Part shown: one piece after another, positions 42,985-52,737 of the stretch
How the letters are laid out: the number at the start of each line of letters is the position of its first letter
Position numbering within the stretch: the stretch's first letter is position 1
Origin: Candidatus Rhodoferax odensensis
Lineage (GTDB): Bacteria > Pseudomonadota > Gammaproteobacteria > Burkholderiales > Burkholderiaceae_C
Length of the DNA: 64,000 nucleotides
Direction of reading: 5' to 3'
Assembly: GCA_016718405.1 (NCBI GenBank)
Contig: JADKDJ010000010.1
Coordinates: 1 to 64,000 of the forward strand
Notes under the pieces: model-generated
The model's database searches: none
Told to the model about the DNA's origin: nothing
Seen by the model: the letters and a program-made list of their open reading frames with translations, nothing else
Position numbers and translations under genes: made by a program

Positions 42985-44335
42985 GAGCAGCGACCATCTT
43001 AGCGGTCGGCCGCCGTGGCGCGCTGGCGCCGCCCAGACGCATGCCACGGGCCACCCATTGCGCGCGCTCGTGGTTGATCTGGCCGGTAGCGGCCCATCGC
43101 CGCGCTTCCATGGACGGGTTGTGCAGCATGGCGGCCAGCCACGCCGCCTCAGACGCGCTAAGCCGGTCGGCGCGCTTGCCAAAATAGCGGTAGGCGGCGG
43201 CCCGTGCGCCGCATAGTTGGCCGCCCCAGGGCGCGACGTCCAGGTACAGCCCCAGAATGCGCGCCTTGCCCAGGGTTTGTTCCATTTCCACGGCGTACAG
43301 CAGTTCACGCAGCTTGCGCACGGGCGAGCGCTCGGCGCCGGTGACCAACAGCTTGGCAAGCTGCTGCGACAGCGTGCTGGCCCCGCGTGGCGCGGGCGTC
43401 GGGTGTGACGGGTCCGAGGCATTCACAAGGCCGCGCTGGTTGCCGCGCAGGGCCAGGGTGATCTCGGTCAAGTCGTACCCCGCATGCTCGAAGTAGCGCT
43501 GGTCCTCTGCGGCGATGACAGCGCGTGCCAGCAGGCTTTGGGCGCTTGGTTTGGCCAGGCGCGCCCACTTGGGCAGGCCTTGGTCGCACTGGCTGCGCGC
43601 CTGCGCCCACTGCTCGGTGCCCAGACCCTGCACTGCCAGTCCCTGCAGCTGCGGCGCCAGCGTCAGCTCACCGGTCGGCAGCGTCAGGCGCGCGCGCAGC
43701 GCAAAGTCTCCGTCAATGCGCAAAGCGGGGTTGCGCAACTCGGCAATCGCACTGGCAAACAGGGCGTAGCCCTCGCGCACGGGCGTGCTCGGCAGGTCCA
43801 TGTCCAGCGTCAGGCTGTTTGCGGTCAACTGGCCGCGCCAGCGCGCGACGACCTGACCCGAGGCGACCGTACCATGCAAGCGCATGCCCATGCGCTGCAC
43901 CGTGAGCCGAACCTCGGCCAGACGCAGTGGCTCGCCGCCCCAACTGGCGAGACGGATGCTGCACGGCCGGCAGCTCAGCGCCAGGGCGTTGGCCTGCGCG
44001 TCCCACGCTACGCGCACCGGACCCAACGCAGTGGGCAGCGTGCGACCGTGCGCCAGCTGCACCAACCACGGCGTGGTGGCCAGCCAGATCAGGGACGGCA
44101 CGCCCACCTCCACTGGCACCGGCCCCGCCTGAACCGTGGTAGCCCAGGTGCCGGGCGCTGGACGCAAGACGGTGCGCACGATCAGGCCAAACACCAGCAG
44201 CGCGCTGGCCACCACAAGCGTGGCCACACCGAGCCACAGCAGCACGCGTTGCACGGCACGCAACAGGGCCGCCCGCACCTCCCCCCACGGCCGCCCGGTG
44301 TCGGCAGGGACCCGCCAAGACGGACTCTGGTTCAT
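42977..44335 (-). CDS. GT51 peptidoglycan glycosyltransferase with a large N-terminal extension
   Basis: 452 aa. One N-terminal membrane segment (VLLWLGVATLVVASALLVFGLIV), about 200 residues of beta-rich periplasmic sequence of unknown family, then a GT51 domain: VIAAEDQRYFEHAGYDLTEI (catalytic Glu), RGASTLSQQLAKLL, RKLRELLYAVEMEQTLGKARILGLYLDVAPWG. No transpeptidase follows, so it is a monofunctional glycosyltransferase. Placement in the exosortase operon is unusual. It overlaps the EpsI-like gene by 4 nt. Confidence 0.85.
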   Translation of the reverse strand: MNQSPSWRVPADTGRPWGEVRAALLRAVQRVLLWLGVATLVVASALLVFGLIVRTVLRPAPGTWATTVQAGPVPVEVGVPSLIWLATTPWLVQLAHGRTLPTALGPVRVAWDAQANALALSCRPCSIRLASWGGEPLRLAEVRLTVQRMGMRLHGTVASGQVVARWRGQLTANSLTLDMDLPSTPVREGYALFASAIAELRNPALRIDGDFALRARLTLPTGELTLAPQLQGLAVQGLGTEQWAQARSQCDQGLPKWARLAKPSAQSLLARAVIAAEDQRYFEHAGYDLTEITLALRGNQRGLVNASDPSHPTPAPRGASTLSQQLAKLLVTGAERSPVRKLRELLYAVEMEQTLGKARILGLYLDVAPWGGQLCGARAAAYRYFGKRADRLSASEAAWLAAMLHNPSMEARRWAATGQINHERAQWVARGMRLGGASAPRRPTAKMVAAHG

Positions 44336-44919
44336 AAGCGGGTTGCCACGGTGAGGGCTTTCCAGGGCCCGTTGGAGCGGCCGGCGACGGAGGCCCAGTA
44401 CCAGGCTGAGGCATCGGTAAAGCCCTGGCCGTGGGCGTCTTCGATGCGCTCGCACACGCGAAGCCGCTGCCCGGCGCGCTCGGCCACAAAACAGCGCCAG
44501 CGGTGCTGGTCGGCCTGTTGCTCCAGTTGCTCGCCCTGGATGCGGTAGCCCAGGCCACGGTAGCAGTCAGTGGCGGGGTGCAGCATGCGCGTGGGCTGGT
44601 GCACCGTGCGCAGCACCAGCACCTGCGTGCCGTCGGTCATGCGCGCCACGCTGCCCGGAAAGCGTGCCGCAAAGCGTTGCTCCACCTCGCTCAGGGCCAG
44701 CGGGCGCAGCGCGGCGCCGTTCCAGTTGGTGGGCAGCTCGGCCGTGCGGCCAGTGCCCCGGCGCGGCGTGTGTGCGCCGGCCTGGTCGCCGCCAGAGTGC
44801 GCCTCCAGCCGGTTGGAGACGGCTTGTGCCACGCCCCATAGCGCACACAGGGGCAGCAAGGCAGCCCACAGGGCCTTGTGTAACACGCGGTTCAAAAAGC
44901 GGTTCTCAAGCGGATTCAT
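44332..44919 (-). CDS. EpsI-like exosortase-associated protein
   Basis: 195 aa from ATG 44919. One N-terminal membrane helix (ALWAALLPLCALWGVAQAV), then a small periplasmic domain with RMLHPATDCYRGLGYRI, the Cys-containing pattern of proteins encoded beside exosortases. Its role is unproven, probably in sorting or processing. The ATG overlaps the exosortase stop (ATGA). Confidence 0.7.
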   Translation of the reverse strand: MNPLENRFLNRVLHKALWAALLPLCALWGVAQAVSNRLEAHSGGDQAGAHTPRRGTGRTAELPTNWNGAALRPLALSEVEQRFAARFPGSVARMTDGTQVLVLRTVHQPTRMLHPATDCYRGLGYRIQGEQLEQQADQHRWRCFVAERAGQRLRVCERIEDAHGQGFTDASAWYWASVAGRSNGPWKALTVATRL

Positions 44920-45768
44920 GCTGCAGCACTCCAGTTGGGTCTTGCGCCGGCCATCACCCACGCGATGGCGCCACACACCAGGGCCAACACCACCAGGCCA
45001 ACGGCTTCATGGCCCCACGGCGGCAGCGCCGCGCCAGCCGCCTGGGCCGCCACCAGCACGGTGTTGCGCACCACATTGCCCACCAACACCAGCACCCCCC
45101 ACCGTCGGCAAGCGCACGCAGAATCCACGGTTGTCGCGCTGCGCAGCGAGCGCGACCACACACGCCACAAAATAGCCCAGCCAGGCCATCTGCACACCCG
45201 AGCAGGGAGCATCGACGATGATCAGCTGCCCCTGCACCACCAGGTTGGCGCCACTGCGCTCGCTGCTGTAGGCAGCGCTGAGCAACCAGCGGCTGATCTC
45301 GGCCGTGATCACCCGCAGTGGAAAGCCGGCGTAGAACTGCAGCGACGCCAGCAGCGGCAGAGACAGCACCGACAAGCCCAGCACCGGCGCGGTGGCAATG
45401 CGCGCGGGCAAAAAGGCCACCAAGCCGGCGCACCACGACAACAGGCCGAGCAGCGCCAGCGCCAAGTCGGGCAGGTGTTGGTGCAAGGCCATCGTCAGTC
45501 CGGCGCCGACCAGCGCCGCCAACTGAAAGCCCAAGCGCGGTGCCGCGCGCAAACGCTGCCGCTGCTGCCACAGCAGCACCGTCAGAGCCGCCAAAGCCAG
45601 CAGGCCCAACGGATCGTCCGAGCCGTCAACCATGCGCTGGCCCATCCACCACCAGGTGGGCCACAGCGCCACGGCCAGAACGGCAAGCCAACGCCACTCG
45701 GGGGCGGTATCGATAGCGATGCCAAACCGCACGAAGGCGGGCCAATGCAACAGACGCGGCAGGGACAT
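44916..45768 (-). pseudogene. Exosortase, frameshifted in a six-base homopolymer
   Basis: Multi-pass membrane protein with the exosortase triad: Cys189 in VDAPCSGVQMAW, Arg in NVVRNTVL and His in PPWGHEAVGLVVL. The Cys part and the Arg/His part are in different frames. The switch falls in a run of six C at 45095-45100 (six G on the coding strand); with five, LPTVGVLVLVGNVVRNT reads through and the protein is about 283 aa. This may be phase variation, decay or a sequencing error. Adjacent to its likely single substrate. Confidence 0.82.
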
Positions 45769-45770
45769 GA

Positions 45771-47861
45771 TCAACTCGTGTAGTGATGCGTCTGGCTGCG
45801 CCGACGGCGCTGCGCCAGCATGCCCAGTACGGACAAGGTCAGCAGCACCGCACCCCAGGTGGCGGGCTCGGGCGTGCTGGGCACGGGCGCACCCAGCGCG
45901 GTGTTCTCCACGCCCTGCGGCAAGGGCAAGGGCTGGTTGACGCTGGTGCTGTCGGCCGGCGCGGTGTTGCGCACCACGTGGTCAACCGCCAGGAAGCTGG
46001 TGTACTGCGTGAGCAGGCTGTACTTCAGGCCCAACTCGGTGATGGCCTTGCCAAACGCGTCGCCGCCTTCCAGGGACTCCTGGTCGCTCAAACTGGCAAT
46101 GCGGTGGCGCGCCCAGAGGTGGCGCAGTGCGGCTGTGTCGGTGCCCTGGCTTGCGCTGAGGTCGACGACCTGGCGGATCGGGCCGTTGGCGGTGGCGCCT
46201 TCGATGACGAGCTTGCCCTGGGCTTCGCCGCGCCACTTGCCGAACACGATCAAGGGGCGCTCGGCCAGCAGGTCGGGCAGTTGGCGTGGCTCCACGTCGT
46301 ACACATCGAGGCCTTCAAAACGCGCCTTCACACTGGTCAGCACCGGTGACTCGATCATGGTGCGAAAGCGTGCTGCCTGTTGCGCCGCCTCGGCGGGCTT
46401 GGTGATGATGAACGGCTCGCCCATGCCAGCACGGGCCAGGCCCTCCATCAGATGGCGGTTGACCGAGGAACCAATACCGAACGAGAACACGTTGGCCTTG
46501 GAGAGGTTGCTGCGCACCAGCTCAAACGCCTCGCGCTCGACCGTCACAAAACCATCGGTCACCACCACCACGGTGCGCGCAACATCGGCCGCCTTGGGCT
46601 CGGCATAAACACGCTTGAGCGCAGGAATCAGCTCGGTGCTGCCACCACCGCCCATTTGATCGATGGTGCGCACCGCCTGCTCGATGTTGGCTCGGGTGGC
46701 GCTTACCGAGTGGGCGTTCAGAAAGCGGTTGCTGCCCGAGAACAACAGCACATTGAAGGTGTCACTCGGGCGCAGGCCGCCGATCAGCTCGCGCAGCAGC
46801 GCCTTGGCCGTGTCCAAGGGAAACCCATGCATGGAGCCAGAGATGTCGACCACAAAGATGTAGTCACGCGGGCTGATGCTGGTAGTGGGCAGCGCCTTGG
46901 GCGGCTCCACCATGGCCAGGAAGAAGTTCTCTTCATGGCCCTTGTAGAGCATCACGCCACTCTCGATCTTGTCGCCGGCCAACCGGTAGTCCAGGATGAA
47001 GTCGCGGTTGTTGACCGGCTCGGCACCGGGCTTGAGGCCGACGATCAGGGTGCCACCTTGCTCGCTTGCGGTGCTGATGTCGTGCGAGGAGGAGCGCACC
47101 TCTTTGACGCCGATGGGCGTGTTGAGCGTGACGTGAATGTCGAAAGCCGCGGGGCTGTCCTGGCCCTTGGACAGGTAGGGTTGCGCCGCCCACGCGGCGC
47201 TGGTCTGGCTGCCCGTGCCTTGGTTGTTGGGGTTGCTGTAGCGCGGTCCCACCACGGTGGGAAACACAAACTGGTAGTTGCCATGCGTGGGCACCAGCAG
47301 CTCGGTGTAGCGCAGCTCAACCTTCACGTCGTCGCCGGGCAGGATGTTGGCCACGTTCATCTGGAACACGTTGGGCAGGTGTTGCTCCAGCAAGGCAGCG
47401 GTCTTGCCAGCCTGCTTGGCAACGTCGTACTCAACTTTGGCCTGCCGCTTCTCGCGGATCTTGGCGGTGATCAGCCGGTCGGCCAGACGTACGTTCATGC
47501 CATGCACCGCAGCGCGGGTGGAGCCGGGAAACACATACTTGGCCTCAATCGCGCGCTGACCCTCGTTGCGGTAGGTCTGGACCACGGTCACGTCGGCAAT
47601 CACACCGCTGACACGCACATCGACCTGGGTTGACTTGAGCGGCAGCAAGTCCACGCCAGGGTTGTCACTCTTGACGAAGAAATAGGGACTCTCGGTCTTG
47701 AGGCGCGGCGCGGCGCGATCCTGTGCGTGCGCCGGCTGGCCCATGAGGGCAACAAAACAGGCGCCCGAGAGAATGGTGGTGGCCAGCCATAGCCAGCGTG
47801 ACAGGCGCGCCGACGGGTCGAGCGGCGGCGTGGCGGCGATTGCAGGGGCAACGAGGGTCAT
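45771..47861 (-). CDS. VIT and von Willebrand factor A domain protein with a PEP-CTERM sorting tail
   Basis: 696 aa from ATG 47861. Signal peptide (LWLATTILSGACFVALMGQPAHA), VIT domain about 70-195 (VDVRVSGVIADVTVVQTYRN, YVFPGSTRAAVHGM), VWA domain with MIDAS DISGS at 339-343, and a C-terminal exosortase signal STPEPATWGAVLLTLSVLGM followed by RRRR. It should be exported, processed at the PEP motif and placed on the surface. VIT-VWA proteins with sorting tails beside a dedicated sortase are known; here it is an exosortase. Confidence 0.9.
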   Translation of the reverse strand: MTLVAPAIAATPPLDPSARLSRWLWLATTILSGACFVALMGQPAHAQDRAAPRLKTESPYFFVKSDNPGVDLLPLKSTQVDVRVSGVIADVTVVQTYRNEGQRAIEAKYVFPGSTRAAVHGMNVRLADRLITAKIREKRQAKVEYDVAKQAGKTAALLEQHLPNVFQMNVANILPGDDVKVELRYTELLVPTHGNYQFVFPTVVGPRYSNPNNQGTGSQTSAAWAAQPYLSKGQDSPAAFDIHVTLNTPIGVKEVRSSSHDISTASEQGGTLIVGLKPGAEPVNNRDFILDYRLAGDKIESGVMLYKGHEENFFLAMVEPPKALPTTSISPRDYIFVVDISGSMHGFPLDTAKALLRELIGGLRPSDTFNVLLFSGSNRFLNAHSVSATRANIEQAVRTIDQMGGGGSTELIPALKRVYAEPKAADVARTVVVVTDGFVTVEREAFELVRSNLSKANVFSFGIGSSVNRHLMEGLARAGMGEPFIITKPAEAAQQAARFRTMIESPVLTSVKARFEGLDVYDVEPRQLPDLLAERPLIVFGKWRGEAQGKLVIEGATANGPIRQVVDLSASQGTDTAALRHLWARHRIASLSDQESLEGGDAFGKAITELGLKYSLLTQYTSFLAVDHVVRNTAPADSTSVNQPLPLPQGVENTALGAPVPSTPEPATWGAVLLTLSVLGMLAQRRRRSQTHHYTS

Positions 47862-48423
47862 GACATGCTTCTCCAGACTGCGTGCGGTATTGCACGGTGA
47901 AGAGAGCATCCCGCGTGGCCAAGAAGGCAGTTTGAAGGCGCCAGGGACCTGTTTGAAAACTGTGTGAAGTTCGGGTGAAAACCGCCCCACGCCCGCCGAC
48001 CGCGAGAGTTCGCGCAAGCCCTCCCCCATGGGCCCAAGCAACATCTTTGCCGACTTTTGGTCGGCGGCCGCTGAAACAATTGATACGCGCGTGACGCGGG
48101 GCTGATACACAGGGCCGGTAGTCTTGCATGCAGGGCAGCCGGCGCGGTCAAAACGAATACGGCGGGTCGCCTTCCACTGAATTCACTCACGGAACAGCGC
48201 GCACTTTTCCTGCGTGGCCTCGCTCAGCAAGCCTGCTTGCCTAGGGCGGGGGTCCGCCGCGCGGGGTTACGCACCCGAACTGGTCATGTTCTCGTGCGAC
48301 CGTGCCACAGGCCGGAAGGCTCTGACGCGCGCCATCTTTCCTCCGCAGAAACGCGGGCACCACCGGCAAAGCGGCGGCGCAGGAGCTATCCCAGGACGGT
48401 CAAATCAAAGCAGCACAGCCAAA
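47862..48423. other. Intergenic region upstream of the VIT-VWA operon
   Basis: About 560 bp without a supported gene. The upstream extension of the VIT-VWA frame into here does not look coding. It should hold the operon promoter; no confident -35/-10 pair was singled out. Confidence 0.4.
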
Positions 48424-48780
48424 GCGACCATGGCGCCCCAGGTCGCCGACCTGACACGAAGAGCGCCTATGCCGGGCTTCGGCAACAGTTCTGGCGGCCA
48501 GGACACCGCTTACCAGGGTTTCTCTGCCATTGAGTTCGACAGCGCCGGGCCGCTCTTGATCGACTTTCAGTTTGGCGGCTGGTCCATCTTTACCGCCGAT
48601 CGCGAAAGCGGACACTGAGTCAGCCTGGGCAAGGTCACCTGCCTGTTGTTCTGGTCAACCAAGGACGCAGACGGCAACTGGATCAGGGGCCCCAAACTGT
48701 ATGACGACATCGTCTTTCAGGATCAGTTCCTCGGCAACAGTCTGAGTACCTCAGATCCAAGGACTCCAACCAGCGTTGGA
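48424..48780 (+). pseudogene. Fragment of an unrecognised protein with an in-frame stop
   Basis: Frame 1 reads QDTAYQGFSAIEFDSAGPLLIDFQFGGWSIFTADRESGH, TGA (48616-48618), then VSLGKVTCLLFWSTKDADGNWIRGPKLYDDIVFQDQFLGNSLS in the same frame. The two halves join sensibly across the stop, so this is the end of a decayed gene. Family not recognised. Confidence 0.45.
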
Positions 48781-48786
48781 CCCGGA

Positions 48787-50115
48787 CTACCACGCGCCGG
48801 ACCGGGCCGGATCGAACTCTGGTCGCGCTTGCGGGACGGCGGACCGAGAACCGGGGTGCCGCGACACCAGCGGCCGTGCACCTGCCGCAACCTCAGTCGG
48901 CCTGCTGCTGCAGGGCGGCGGCCGGTACTCAGGCGCGCGCATGCGATGAATCGCACCGCCGGCCGCTGGGGGTGGGCCGACGCACGCCGCCCATGGCCGG
49001 ACCAGTGGCGACAGGTCGTCCGCGCGGACGCCCAGGGCAGCCATGGCCGACGGCACCGCCAGACCACGCACCAGCGCAGCGGCCAGCTCGCCCAGCGCCG
49101 GCGCGGTCTGGATACCGTAACCACCTTGCCCCGCCAACCAAAAGAAGCCTGGCGCATCCCGCGCAAAGCCCACCACCGGCGACTTGTCCGCCACAAACGA
49201 GCGCAGTCCGGCCCATTTGCGTTTGACCTGACGCACCGTCAAGGTGGTGGCGGCCTCCAGACGGTCCACCGCTATCGCCACGTCCAGCTCTTCAGGCTGC
49301 ACGTCCTGCGGTGGCACCGGGTCGGCATTGGCCGGCGAAGCCAGCAGCACGCCAGCGTCGGGCTTGAAATAGAAACTCTCATCTGCAGCAATCACCAGCG
49401 GCCAGTCATGGATGTCGGTGCCGCTGGGCGACTCGAAGGTGAAAGCGGTGCGGCGCATCGGCACCAGACCGATGGGGGCCACGCCAGCCAGCGCTGCCAG
49501 CTCATCGCACCAGGCTCCCGCTGCGTTGATGAGCACCGGCGCGCCAAAACAGCCCGCTGGGGTCTCCAGGCACCACAACGCACCGTCGCGCCAAACCCGC
49601 CGTACCTCGGCGTTGCACGCCAGCGTTGCCCCCGCCTGCCTGGCGCCGCGCAGGAATCCCTGGTGAATGGCGTGCACGTCCATGTCCATGGCGTCGGGCT
49701 CGTAGACTGCAAACTGCGCTGCCTCTGGGCGCATCACCGGCACCCGTTGCAACACCTGGTCTTGCGTCCACCACGCGATGTTGGGAACCAGCGCGCGCAT
49801 GGCGTGCCAGGTCTGCAGCAAGCTGTCGTGCTGCGCGCCGGCTCCCACCGTCAAGGCGCCGCGCGGTGTGATCAGCGGGTAGTCGCAAAAGCCACCCGGT
49901 GGCTGGCGATAGAACTCGCCCGAGGCGACGGTCAGCGCGCGCACGCAAGCGTTGCCGTACGACTGGGAGTACATCGCCGCCGATCGCCCGGTGGCGTGGT
50001 AGCCCGGTTGGGACTCGCGCTCGAGCAGTACAACCTTGGCGTGCGGGGCCAGAAAAAACGCCGCCGAGGCACCAGCCATGCCGGCACCGATGATCACAAC
50101 GTCTGCAGTCTGCAT
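48787..50115 (-). CDS. FAD-dependent amine/D-amino-acid oxidase family protein
   Basis: 442 aa. N-terminal Rossmann motif VVIIGAGMAGASAAFFLAPHAKVVLLERE, DAO-family middle (YEPDAMDMDVHAIHQGFLRGARQAGATL, LINAAGAWCDELAALAG) and C-terminal FAD loop GFFWLAGQGGYGIQTAPALGELAA. It oxidises an amino or imino acid; substrate unclear. Family members usually end soon after this loop; the last 60 or so residues here (after DDLSPLVRP) are low quality and probably read past a lost stop. Confidence 0.85.
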   Translation of the reverse strand: MQTADVVIIGAGMAGASAAFFLAPHAKVVLLERESQPGYHATGRSAAMYSQSYGNACVRALTVASGEFYRQPPGGFCDYPLITPRGALTVGAGAQHDSLLQTWHAMRALVPNIAWWTQDQVLQRVPVMRPEAAQFAVYEPDAMDMDVHAIHQGFLRGARQAGATLACNAEVRRVWRDGALWCLETPAGCFGAPVLINAAGAWCDELAALAGVAPIGLVPMRRTAFTFESPSGTDIHDWPLVIAADESFYFKPDAGVLLASPANADPVPPQDVQPEELDVAIAVDRLEAATTLTVRQVKRKWAGLRSFVADKSPVVGFARDAPGFFWLAGQGGYGIQTAPALGELAAALVRGLAVPSAMAALGVRADDLSPLVRPWAACVGPPPAAGGAIHRMRAPEYRPPPCSSRPTEVAAGARPLVSRHPGSRSAVPQARPEFDPARSGAW

Positions 50116-50155
50116 AGAAATCTCAATCGTCGGTCGCAGGTCCGAGGCACAAGCC

Positions 50156-51274
50156 TCACTCTTCCTCGTCGTCGCCCGCTGCGTCGTCGTCGCGGTCTTT
50201 CAGGCGCTCGTCCAAGCGTTGGCGAATCGAAGCCGCCTCCTGCATGAACTGGCTCACCGGCACAGCGGGCGCCAGACGCCAGCTGGGTGGGAACAGGGCC
50301 GACAGGTAAACCTGGTTGGAGAGCCGCTTGGTCTGCAGCCAGGTTGTCCCCATCATCACGCTCACCCCCAGCAACGCCACGCCGGCCACGATGGCAACCA
50401 GGCTGCGCCGACGCTGCGGTGCAATCACCAGCAGGTGCATCACCACGCCGGCGGCGACCACCGGAATACTGAGCAGAAAGTTGAGTCGCGCCAAGCTCTC
50501 CCACGAGAACGCGAATGCCAACAGATATCCGGCACCGGTGGCCAGTGGCTGAAGCAGAGAAAACGCACAGGCAATGCGCACATGCCGCCAGAACTGCGGG
50601 TGGCCGGTGAACAGCTTGGTGGCCAGTGACCACATCCCGGCCCACACCACCAGGCCGCCCAACAACACACCCAGCAGCGACAACGCGGCCTGCGCAAACT
50701 TGGCCGGCTCCGCCACCTTGAACCAGGTTTGCAACAGCCCCAGGCCAAACATCGCCAGCATCAGCGCCAGGGTCAGGCCAACCATGCGCACGGGTGACTT
50801 GGGCAGCGCTTGCTCAGGCGCGATCGGCATGCCAGGCAAGCGCAGGCGCAGGCGCGAACGCCCCAGGCTCAGATCATCCTCGCCGTTCCAGTCGAAGCGC
50901 GCGCCGCGCGGGTACAGCGTGTGACCGCGGCGCACACCGTTGAGCGTGTCGAGCACGCACACCTGAATCGCGCCGCCGATCGATTGCTCAATGCGCATGT
51001 GCTCGGCGGCGACGTGACCGTCATCGAGCACCAGGTCCGCCGACAGCGAGCGCCCAACCGCAACCGGCCAGCGCGTCACGCGCAGCCGCGTCACGGTGGC
51101 GCCACTGCGGTCGAACACCTCCAGCAAGCCCTGCAAGCCTGGCCCGGGGGCCGCAACAGCGGCGAGTGCCGTGTCACCCACGGTTTCCGAGTCTGCCTGG
51201 TTTGCGCCCGACGCTGGCAGGTCTGGCGCGTCGTGCGGATCTTCCTCCATCATCAGGGTATCGCCGCCGCTCAT
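50156..51274 (-). CDS. FHA-domain membrane protein
   Basis: 372 aa from the ATG that overlaps the protease stop (ATGA). Residues about 50-150 are a forkhead-associated domain (PVAVGRSLSADLVLDDGHVAAEHMRIE, DTLNGVRRGHTLYPRGARF), which binds phosphothreonine. At least five membrane helices follow, then an acidic tail (DDDAAGDDEEE). Coupled to a trypsin-like protease, so the pair may transmit a phospho-signal to the envelope; inference only. Confidence 0.82.
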   Translation of the reverse strand: MSGGDTLMMEEDPHDAPDLPASGANQADSETVGDTALAAVAAPGPGLQGLLEVFDRSGATVTRLRVTRWPVAVGRSLSADLVLDDGHVAAEHMRIEQSIGGAIQVCVLDTLNGVRRGHTLYPRGARFDWNGEDDLSLGRSRLRLRLPGMPIAPEQALPKSPVRMVGLTLALMLAMFGLGLLQTWFKVAEPAKFAQAALSLLGVLLGGLVVWAGMWSLATKLFTGHPQFWRHVRIACAFSLLQPLATGAGYLLAFAFSWESLARLNFLLSIPVVAAGVVMHLLVIAPQRRRSLVAIVAGVALLGVSVMMGTTWLQTKRLSNQVYLSALFPPSWRLAPAVPVSQFMQEAASIRQRLDERLKDRDDDAAGDDEEE

Positions 51275-52620
51275 CGTGCGCCCTCCCACTTGAACCCGTT
51301 CAAGTAGTAGGCAACCAGGGCCAGGCTGTTGTCAAAGCTGAAACCGTTCGCGTCAAGGCGGCCCTGCACGCCCTGGGTCGGGCGGTTGAGCGAGGTGACC
51401 AGCACCGACACGTTGTACAGCCCCTGAAACTTGCGGTAGGCGTTGAGGCACACCACCGCCCGCACCGCCATGCCATCGCGGTCGATGAAGCGCTCTGAAC
51501 ATTCAGCGGCCGTCATGCGGCTGGTGGCGCGTACGGCAAAGCGCTCGTTGGCCATGCTGTCGGAGTACATGCTGGCAAACCGCAGCGCGCTGAACTTGGG
51601 CGCATCGTAGGCCTCGTAGCGCACCCGAATGAAGCCGGTGGTGATGTCGCCCGCGAACAACTGGCTGTCTTGCTGACAGTTGGTGCGCTCCAGGTCGAAC
51701 GCTTTGAAGTCCGGATCCCGCGCACGCCCCCAGCAACGCGCCAGCGCGTCGTCGGGCACCGGCACGCTGTAGCCGCCATGGCGTTGCGCTTTGAAAGGCG
51801 TGCTGATAAAGCGCTGCGTCACCTGTTCCTGATGCGCAACGAGCTGACGCGTCACCTCGGCATGCGCCTTGCGCGTCAGCGCGGTGGCCGTGGCGGCACG
51901 CGCCAGCAGGGCCTGGGCAAACTCTGCCGGCACCAAAAAGCTGACCAGCTCGCCATCGAGCCGTTTGGACACATTGACGCCAATCACCTGACCGGCCTCG
52001 TCGATCACCGGGCCGCCGCTCATGCCGGGGTTGATGGCACCGCCAAAGAAAATGCGCGGATAGAAGCTGCGTTGCACCAGCCCGTTGTATGTCCCCTCCG
52101 TGACGGCAAAACCAATGTCCAGCGGGTTGCCCAACGAGTACAGGCGTTCGCCGCGCTGCAAGGCGGCGTCCCTGGCGCGAAACGACAATGCCGGGCGCTG
52201 CGGACCGGCGTCCTTGACGCGCAACAGCGCCAGGTCATGCAGCACATCAAAGGCCAGCAACTCCAGATCTGCCTGCTTGCCATCGACCGGCACGTACACG
52301 CCCCGGTAGCGATCGGGCTCCAGGGCGAGCTGGCTGGCGACGTGGAAGTTGGTGATGATCAGGCCATCGGCGGAGACAAAAAAGCCCGAACCGACGCTGG
52401 ACTGGGTATTGGTGTTGCGCAGCAGTGTGCGGATCTGCACCAGCTTGTCGCGCGATGACTCGTAGGCGCGCTGGGCATCGTGCGACACCTGTGCCGGCTC
52501 CGAGCCGTTGCGCTGCGCCGGCGGTTTGGCGCCCTCCTGGGCCTGGGCCGCCACGACACACCAAGCTGCCAACACGAGCGCCGCCCAGACGCGGCGCAAA
52601 CGGGGAAATGGATCGAACAT
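51271..52620 (-). CDS. Exported trypsin-like (S1C) serine protease
   Basis: 449 aa. Signal peptide (RVWAALVLAAWCVVAAQA). Catalytic triad: His93 in LIITNFHVAS, Asp129 in HDLALLRV, Ser201 in INPGMSGGPV. No PDZ domain; instead a C-terminal domain of about 200 residues (YSVPVPDDALARCWG, TNCQQDSQLFAGDITTGFIRVRYEAYD) of unknown type. Translationally coupled to the FHA gene. Confidence 0.87.
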   Translation of the reverse strand: MFDPFPRLRRVWAALVLAAWCVVAAQAQEGAKPPAQRNGSEPAQVSHDAQRAYESSRDKLVQIRTLLRNTNTQSSVGSGFFVSADGLIITNFHVASQLALEPDRYRGVYVPVDGKQADLELLAFDVLHDLALLRVKDAGPQRPALSFRARDAALQRGERLYSLGNPLDIGFAVTEGTYNGLVQRSFYPRIFFGGAINPGMSGGPVIDEAGQVIGVNVSKRLDGELVSFLVPAEFAQALLARAATATALTRKAHAEVTRQLVAHQEQVTQRFISTPFKAQRHGGYSVPVPDDALARCWGRARDPDFKAFDLERTNCQQDSQLFAGDITTGFIRVRYEAYDAPKFSALRFASMYSDSMANERFAVRATSRMTAAECSERFIDRDGMAVRAVVCLNAYRKFQGLYNVSVLVTSLNRPTQGVQGRLDANGFSFDNSLALVAYYLNGFKWEGAR

Positions 52621-52737
52621 TGACCGATTCTAGGGTGCGCAAAATTTTTTCAACCAGCCGAGGGCACTTTTCATGCCTGCACCAAGGGGCAGGCGCTACC
52701 ATTTGGCCAGCCCATTCAACCCCGCAGAAAGACCACC

